Shown here: one piece after another, positions 33,526-40,520 of the stretch
Numbering within the stretch: the first letter of the stretch is position 1
How the letters are laid out: every line of letters begins with the position of its first letter
Origin: Spirochaetales bacterium
GTDB lineage: Bacteria; Spirochaetota; Spirochaetia; DSM-27196; Alkalispirochaetaceae
Reading direction: 5' to 3'
NCBI GenBank assembly: GCA_028282545.1
Contig: JANQHT010000041.1
Coordinates: forward strand, 1-40,520
DNA length: 40,520 nucleotides
Position numbers and translations under genes: made by a program
The notes under the pieces: model-generated
The model's database searches: none
What the model was told of the DNA's origin: nothing
The model's input: only the letters and a program-made list of their open reading frames with translations

Positions 33526-34256
33526 ACATTCTGCCCGCAACGGGACTCTCCAACGTCGTCTACGGCGGAATCACGGTGCGTCCGAGCTTTGTCAATCGCG
33601 ACGGTGCCACGTTCTGGCCGGCGGCGATCGCAGCGGAACGCGACGTCGTGCTCGAACGACGTCGCCTGGCGGCACACCTCCGGGTGGATCCGGAACGTAT
33701 CAGCGATCTGCGTCAACGCCACGGCACTGGAATCGTTCAGCAGCCCGGTGCGGCCGCGGCGGAGGCTGATGCTCACTGGACGGACCGGCCCGGGGAAGTA
33801 CTGCTCCTTAACGTCGCGGACTGCTGCCCGGTCCTCCTGGAAGACGAGCGCTCCGGGAGCATCGGTGCCGCCCACTGCGGCTGGCGCGGGACGGCGGAAA
33901 ACCTCCCGGGCCGTCTGGTCCAGGAGATGTGCAGCGCCGTCGGGACCGAACCCCGGGCATTTCGCGCCTGGTTGGGCCCCTGTGCGGGTCCCGACCGGTA
34001 CGAGGTCGGTCCCGAGGTGGCCGAGCGCTTATCCCGATGGAAGGGGACGGTCGTTCCCGGGAGCCGCGGTACGGACCGCTATCTCATAAATCTGCGGGCG
34101 GCCATCGTTCAACAACTTGTCGACGTTGGCGTCGACGACGCCTGGATCGTCTCGAGCAGCGACTGCACGATATCCGACCGGCGATTTCACTCGTACCGCC
34201 GGGACGGCATCCGGAGCGGCAGAATGGCCGCCTTTCTCTTCCGGCGGGAGGAGTGA
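33522..34256 (+). CDS. pgeF: PgeF/YfiH family protein (laccase-domain, multicopper polyphenol oxidase-like)
   Basis: 244 residues from ATG 33522, overlapping mutT (ATGA); the frame is open further upstream but inside mutT. The family motifs RHGTGIV, VADCCPVLL, AAHCGWRG and LGPCAGPDRYEVG carry the His and Cys metal ligands. Known members edit peptidoglycan precursors (removal of UDP-MurNAc-L-Ser in E. coli) or act as purine nucleoside phosphorylase/adenosine deaminase. Which activity applies here is open; the cell-wall and repair context fits both. Confidence 0.9.
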   Translation: MNILPATGLSNVVYGGITVRPSFVNRDGATFWPAAIAAERDVVLERRRLAAHLRVDPERISDLRQRHGTGIVQQPGAAAAEADAHWTDRPGEVLLLNVADCCPVLLEDERSGSIGAAHCGWRGTAENLPGRLVQEMCSAVGTEPRAFRAWLGPCAGPDRYEVGPEVAERLSRWKGTVVPGSRGTDRYLINLRAAIVQQLVDVGVDDAWIVSSSDCTISDRRFHSYRRDGIRSGRMAAFLFRREE

Positions 34257-34258
34257 CG

Positions 34259-34585
34259 CTACCGGTACTCCTCCCGGACGGGAGAGAAGATATCCATCAC
34301 CCGTGACGGTTCGAGCGTTTTTGCACTGTGGACCGCGTTTCCCGGGATGACCGCCACCTGGCCGGGCGTGAGCGTCCGCTCGGTGCCGCCAACGGTCAAA
34401 ACCAGGGAACCCTCCAGCACCTGCGTGATCTGTTCGTGCGGATGGGAGTGTTCCGGCAGTTCCACGTCGCCCTGGGCTTCCAGAAACATCACGGTCATGC
34501 GCTCGGAGTGGACGAACCGTGCGGCGGTCCCCGGGACGAGGGCTCGCGTTTCGAGTTCCTCTATAGTGTAGTATTCCGCGTTCAT
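34259..34585 (-). CDS. Small single-domain cupin protein
   Basis: 108 residues forming one cupin_2 barrel. Motif 1 is in ELPEHSHPHEQITQVLEGSL, giving likely metal ligands His-His-Glu. Motif 2 is in PGQVAVIPGNAVHS with the fourth ligand His. Function is unknown; small cupins of this type act as metal-binding sensors or isomerases. It converges on the PgeF gene with only 2 bases between stop codons. No ribosome-binding site precedes ATG 34585; TAGAGT six bases upstream could be a -10 box of a leaderless transcript. Confidence 0.85.
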   Translation of the reverse strand: MNAEYYTIEELETRALVPGTAARFVHSERMTVMFLEAQGDVELPEHSHPHEQITQVLEGSLVLTVGGTERTLTPGQVAVIPGNAVHSAKTLEPSRVMDIFSPVREEYR

Positions 34586-34618
34586 GGCGCCACTCTATCA
34601 CAGGCGTTCCATCTCCAG

Positions 34619-34624
34619 TACTAT
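34619..34624 (+). promoter_or_regulatory. Possible -10 box of ettA
   Basis: TACTAT lies 8 bases before ATG 34633. No matching -35 box is convincing and there is no ribosome-binding site. Its spacing resembles that of the secA and 32687 promoters, so ettA may also have a very short or absent leader. Confidence 0.3.
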
Positions 34625-34632
34625 GGCGCTGC

Positions 34633-36309
<1,677 letters not shown>

Positions 36310-37722
36310 GGAACGCGTTCCGAGTTGGCCCGGGGCGCGGGAAACTCCACGGGGCGGACCGCTCCGTAAAGGGCGCCGGCCGACGATACCGGTGTGCGGC
36401 GACGCGGTGGAGCGATGCGTGCTCGTGCCATTCGGTAATGTCGGTTCCTGAACACAGTATCCCGATGGTGTTTCCATCGTCGTCGGTCTCCGTGGAGTTG
36501 TGCCAACGGATGAGGCGTTCGCTGCCGTCGGGACGGAGGACACGATTCTCGTAGTCCTCGACCATCGTCTCAGCGCCGCGAAAGATGTTCTCAGCGACCG
36601 CCGCAATCTCGGTCCGTATCGATTCAGGAATAAACCGATCCAGCCAGTTGGCCCCGACGATCTCCTCCCGGCTGCAGCCCAGGATTCGGCACCCCTCTTC
36701 GTTGATGGAAGTTATCCGCATTGTCCGGTCCAGCCGTATCAGCATAACGCCCGCCACACGAAGGTAGTGATCGAGCAGTTCCCGCTCAGCCTTGAGCGCC
36801 TCCATGGTCCGCTTGAGCGTGTCGATTTTCACGTTAGTGCCGAGAAACCGGGTTGGCCGTCCACGAGCGTCTCTTTCGATGACCTCACCACGCGAGCGAA
36901 CCCACGTCCACTCGCCCGACTTCCGTTTCATGCGGAGTTCGACCTCTTGGACGGCGACGTCCCCCTCCGCCAATCGTCCCATTTGTAACTGCAATCGACG
37001 CAGATCTTCCGGGTGAACGAGCCTCTCGTAGGTCGTAACGGTCTGAGGCATTTCGTCGGGTTCGTAGCCGAGCATGGTGAAATAGGAGGGGCTTAGGTAC
37101 AGCGTCCCCGCTGCGATGTCCCGCTCAAAAATACCCACGTCGAGTGCTGCCAGAGTTGTCCGGTACCGTTTCTCGCTGTTTCGTGCCGCCTCTTTTGCTT
37201 CGAAGAGACGGAAGGCCATACGGATCGACGCCAGGATCACCGTCTCTCCGGCGTTTTTTACGACGTATCCGTAGGAGGTGATCCCCTCGGTGCTCTCCAC
37301 GATTCGAGGTTCCGTGTGCGACGAGAGGAATATCAGGGGGATTTCGCGACTCTTGAGGATTGTTTCGGCGGCCGCAGTTCCACTCATACCGTCACCGAGG
37401 TTGATATCCATCAAGATGAGATCGATCGCGGTGCTCGCCGCTGCTACCTTCACGGCGTCTTCGCCGGTGGCGGCCGTGGTCACATCGAAACCGTGCCGTT
37501 CGAGCATGGTGCTCTCGGCGAGCGCGATAAGAGCTTCGTCTTCCACCAGCAGGATGCGTTGTGCGCGCTGCATATACGGTACTCTGTTCATATAGTCTCG
37601 AATTCAGTAGTACCGTTTGCAAGGGCAACCGTACCCGGGTTGCGAAAGCGCGAAGGGGATGCCACAATGGACAAAACGGCCATGGATTGTACGGTCCAAA
37701 CGCGTGTCGCGACCCTCCCATA

Positions 37723-38970
37723 ATGGTAGTGACCTCGCTTTTCCTGCTTCAATCGACGATGCTCGTCGCACTCCTGGCGATGTCGGCGTTTTTTTCGGGG
37801 TCTGAAACGGCCTATTTCTCGCTCTCCGACGTGGAAGCTGATCAACTTCAGCGGCGTGTGCGCGGCTCCGGTGTCCGCCTCGTGGAGACGTTGAACCGGG
37901 CGCCGGACGAGATCCTGGCGACAATCCTGACCGGGAACATGTTCGTCAATATCTTTGCCACGGCCATTGCCGAGGCGATGGGCGCGCGGATCTTTGCATC
38001 GCAATCTGAGCTTTTTTCGATCGGAATCATGACGATCCTCCTGTTGCTGGTGGGTGAAATGACTCCGAAGAGCGTGGCTATCCGCCACTCCCTTGCCTTC
38101 AGCCGCGCCTCGGCGCGACCGCTGCAATGGGTGTACACTGCACTCAACCCGCTCGTTCGAATGCTGGCAGCGGTTCGAACCGCCGTTCTCTCCCTCTACC
38201 CGGAGCGGCCTGACGACGCCGGTGCAAGCCACCACGTATCCGTGCTGTCTGCGATCCGGGGTGGGTTCGAATCGGGGACACTGCCGGAATCGGAGTTGAA
38301 ACTGCTCGAGTCGTTTTTCGACTTCCGGAACCGCAGCGCCCAGGACGTGATGATTCCCCGAACCGCCCTGCCGATCGTAGACATCACCGCGCCGGTCGAA
38401 CAGGTCGTTGCCCAGGCGGCGCACCACCGCGGCGCGCATCCCATCTGGCTCGTTTCGCGGGGGGACGTAGATCACGTCACCGGATTTGTTCACCGTCGCG
38501 ACCTGGTGGCACACTCCGTACAACCCGCGGGGAAAACGCTGAACGCCATCCAGCGGCCGGTTCACTTTGTACACGCCACAAAGTTGCTCCCGGAACTGGT
38601 ACGGGAGATGCGTGAGGAAGGAACGGAAGTTGTTGTCGTCATCGACGAGTTTGGGGGCACCGCCGGTGCGGTAACGTATCATACCGTCGTGGAACGCCTG
38701 TTCGAGGATTTTTACCCGGATGAACCGCATCCTGTTGCACCGGATGGAACAATTACCATTCCGGGTTCGTTCGAGGTAGAAGAACTGGCGGAGCTTTTCG
38801 ACGTAACGCTGCCGGACGACAACCGGACGGTGGGGGGGATGGTCGTCAGCGCCTTTGACGCGATACCGCTCCCGGGTCAGTCGGTTCGGATCGGTACGCT
38901 CGAGTTCACAGTAGACGCTGTTGGGAAGAACAGGGTTGACCGCGTCAGCGTACGGAGGCTCTCGACATGA
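37723..38970 (+). CDS. CorC/HlyC family membrane protein (CNNM/DUF21 plus CBS), first of two
   Basis: 415 residues from ATG 37723. The N-terminal CNNM/DUF21 membrane domain (about 1-190) has AFFSGSETAYFSL and the region ending LLLVGEMTPKSVAIRHS. A CBS pair follows at about 205-330 (RSAQDVMIPRTALPIVD, then VVVVIDEFGGTAGAVT). The last 80 residues form a CorC_HlyC domain (TITIPGSFEVEELAELFDVT). Such proteins are linked to magnesium or cobalt efflux; haemolysin activity is a historic name. The frame is open upstream to 37561 without family character. No good ribosome-binding site is visible. The 130 bases before it show no clear promoter. Confidence 0.9.
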   Translation: MVVTSLFLLQSTMLVALLAMSAFFSGSETAYFSLSDVEADQLQRRVRGSGVRLVETLNRAPDEILATILTGNMFVNIFATAIAEAMGARIFASQSELFSIGIMTILLLLVGEMTPKSVAIRHSLAFSRASARPLQWVYTALNPLVRMLAAVRTAVLSLYPERPDDAGASHHVSVLSAIRGGFESGTLPESELKLLESFFDFRNRSAQDVMIPRTALPIVDITAPVEQVVAQAAHHRGAHPIWLVSRGDVDHVTGFVHRRDLVAHSVQPAGKTLNAIQRPVHFVHATKLLPELVREMREEGTEVVVVIDEFGGTAGAVTYHTVVERLFEDFYPDEPHPVAPDGTITIPGSFEVEELAELFDVTLPDDNRTVGGMVVSAFDAIPLPGQSVRIGTLEFTVDAVGKNRVDRVSVRRLST

Positions 38971-40184
38971 TTCTCCTGATACTCGCGGCGTGCTTCTTTT
39001 TCTCCGCGCTCTTTTCCGGGTTGGAAACGGGGTTCATCTCGGTCGATCAGTTCATGCTCTCTTCTGAGGATTACCGCGATCGCCTCTCCATCCGCGCCAC
39101 ACGGTTCCTCTTGAAGCGGCCGGAACGCCTCCTTTCGACGACGCTGATCGGTACGAACATCTCGACGGTGACGGTGGGGATCGTCGTGAACAGCTTTGTG
39201 CGTCGTTCCCCCTATCCGTTCCTGGCGCTGCCGGCGAGCCTGCTCTTGACCGTACTGCTGCTCATCTTTGCTGAGATCATCCCCAAAACGTTCTTCCGGC
39301 GCTTCGCAAACACGCTGACCGTCCGCATGGCGCCGTTTCTCGTGTCGGTCTACGTGCTCTTCCTGCCCCTCTCCACCGTTCTCAACGGGGCGGTTTCGCT
39401 GCTTCTGCTCGTGACCGGACAGATCAAGAGTTCGAAGCGTGTGGCCGACACAAAGCAGGACCTCCGGTTTATCGTCCGGAAGGGAAGCGCGGAGGCGGGA
39501 ATCCCGACCCACGATCAGCGGACGATCGAGGAGATCTTCGATTTCCAGGGAACGATGGCGCGGGAAGTAATGATCCACGTGGACGAGTGGGCGGCGTGCC
39601 ACGAGGAGAGCCCCGCCTCCGAAATTCTCGAGTGCGCGGTGAACGCCGGGATCGACCTGGTTCCGGTGTTCGACAGGGGCCGGAAGGTTCCGCTTGGGTA
39701 TGTGGACGTCTCTGATCTCTTCAATAAACCCGCTGCAACGGCGGCAGAGGCGATGCGAACGCCCGCGTTTGTTCCCGAGACAAAGCGAATCCCGCAGCTT
39801 CTCTTTGACATGAATCGCAACGGCACCGGCCTTGTGTACCTGGTGAACGAGTACGGGAAAGTCACGGGGTTGCTGACGGCCGAGCACATCGCGGCGGAAA
39901 TCATCGGGTTTTCGCCGGCCGGTGTCGCCGACGAAACGATCGAGCGGCTGGGTACAGGCCATTTTCGTTTTTTCGCCACGGCGGATATCGATGACTTCTC
40001 CCACCGGGCACACGTGGGCATTCCACCCGGTCCCTACGACACGATGGGAGGCTACGTATGCGACCGCCTGGGACGAATCCCGCAAAGGGGGGAACAGTTC
40101 ACCCTCCACCACGTGGAATATCGGGTGCTGGAGGGCGATAGTCGCCGAATCGTAAGGCTCGAAGCGACCGTTTCACGCCGCTGA
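38967..40184 (+). CDS. CorC/HlyC family membrane protein, second of two
   Basis: 405 residues starting in overlap with the first copy (ATGA). The CNNM/DUF21 domain (about 1-155) has ALFSGLETGFISVDQ and LLIFAEIIPKTFFRRFAN. The CBS region (about 190-310) is divergent (MAREVMIHVDEWAACH; LVYLVNEYGKVTGLLT). The C-terminal CorC_HlyC domain has MGGYVCDRLGRIPQRGEQF. The two paralogues are clearly diverged and may form a heteromeric ion transporter. Confidence 0.9.
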   Translation: MILLILAACFFFSALFSGLETGFISVDQFMLSSEDYRDRLSIRATRFLLKRPERLLSTTLIGTNISTVTVGIVVNSFVRRSPYPFLALPASLLLTVLLLIFAEIIPKTFFRRFANTLTVRMAPFLVSVYVLFLPLSTVLNGAVSLLLLVTGQIKSSKRVADTKQDLRFIVRKGSAEAGIPTHDQRTIEEIFDFQGTMAREVMIHVDEWAACHEESPASEILECAVNAGIDLVPVFDRGRKVPLGYVDVSDLFNKPAATAAEAMRTPAFVPETKRIPQLLFDMNRNGTGLVYLVNEYGKVTGLLTAEHIAAEIIGFSPAGVADETIERLGTGHFRFFATADIDDFSHRAHVGIPPGPYDTMGGYVCDRLGRIPQRGEQFTLHHVEYRVLEGDSRRIVRLEATVSRR

Positions 40185-40267
40185 GGCGGCGCCCTCAGTA
40201 CCGACCGTACGTTCCGACGGCGATCTCCCGCGGCGTATTGGATGCGTTCTCATTCCAGTCCGAGAGG

Positions 40268-40520
40268 CTATTCGCTGTAACCGTCCGAGAATACTTCGAT
40301 CATCAGGTACGGGTCGCCAAGCGGATAGAGGATGGGGCACGTGCAGCCGTTGGCCACGTACTCCCGCACCTTTGCCTTGACCTCCTCCGGCGTGCCGCTG
40401 GCCGTAACCCTCTGCACCAACTCGTCCGGCACCAGCTTCATTGCTTCCTTGATCTGCTCCTTGGTTGCCGGCCAGCCGAGAATCGACTGGATCTTGTCCA
40501 CAGTTTCCTGGGGCGTGTTG
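40268..40520 (-). CDS. C-terminal part of a probable luciferase-like flavin-dependent oxidoreductase
   Basis: Open to the right edge; only the last 84 residues are present. The end pattern ([20 protein letters not shown], then [19 protein letters not shown]) is typical of the C-terminus of bacterial luciferase-like or methylene-tetrahydromethanopterin-reductase-like enzymes. The GTPEEV segment is the usual hinge. The substrate cannot be judged. The 83 bases between it and the convergent CorC gene hold only a weak hairpin (CTGAG...CTCAG, 40181-40198) with no T-run. Confidence 0.6.
   Translation of the reverse strand, partial: NTPQETVDKIQSILGWPATKEQIKEAMKLVPDELVQRVTASGTPEEVKAKVREYVANGCTCPILYPLGDPYLMIEVFSDGYSE

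Noticed and set aside
38877..40112. Minus-strand open frame of 411 codons opposite the second CorC gene
   Set aside because: Antisense shadow; the plus-strand gene has clear domains.

Overview
The window comes from a spirochaete with moderately high GC (about 60% by eye). The evidence is a fliL-fliM-fliY-fliOPQR-flhB-flhA-flhF-flhG-fliA order, a FliY with a CheC-like plus SpoA architecture, a flagellar-operon DUF342 protein followed by several small genes I can place only as spirochaete-type unknowns, and a DUF115 'motility associated' glycosyltransferase next door. The family is probably Spirochaetaceae-like; I cannot name a species.

Layout. (1) 1-16234, plus strand: one long, tightly overlapping flagellar operon. 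It holds the FliL tail, the switch (FliM, FliY), the export gate (FliO/P/Q/R, FlhB, FlhA), number and placement control (FlhF, FlhG), an acidic membrane-anchored unknown, the motility sigma factor FliA, a Jag-N/DUF342 protein, two small unknowns, and a 502-residue protein that looks like a degenerate CheA. A hairpin at 16252-16293 closes the convergent junction. (2) 16351-20042, minus strand: a DUF115/Maf glycosyltransferase behind a class B penicillin-binding protein with a PASTA domain. Divergent from them is a LysM-M23 peptidase followed by a 24-residue membrane microprotein. (3) About 21.24-26.57 kb: a candidate small genomic island holding an ECF-type transporter (S, T, A, A), an APH(6)-like kinase and a secreted SagB-type nitroreductase broken by an in-frame TGA. 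It is bounded by a 33-bp imperfect direct repeat. The right copy is the 3' end of secA and the left copy is an orphan remnant of the same secA tail (SEC-C motif). (4) 26535-34256: secA (minus), divergent from a lipoprotein-led operon carrying house-cleaning enzymes (Nnr for damaged NAD(P)H, a MutT-like Nudix enzyme, a PgeF/YfiH protein) and two unknown membrane proteins. (5) 34259-40520: cupin (minus), EttA (plus), a receiver-PAS-PAS protein whose 3' end runs antisense into ettA (minus), two tandem CorC/HlyC-type membrane proteins (plus), and the C-terminus of what may be a luciferase-like flavin oxidoreductase (minus).

The most interesting signals are four. First, the secA-tail direct repeats around the 5.3-kb accessory block. 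Second, consensus-like promoters whose -10 boxes lie only 4-9 bases before start codons without Shine-Dalgarno sequences, which suggests leaderless mRNAs; they occur at secA, its divergent lipoprotein, the gene at 32687 and perhaps the PBP. Third, a CheA-like protein at the end of the flagellar operon that lacks recognisable kinase motifs. Fourth, the TGA-interrupted nitroreductase. No tRNA, rRNA, CRISPR array, integrase or transposase was seen. No stretch longer than 300 bases lacks a gene.
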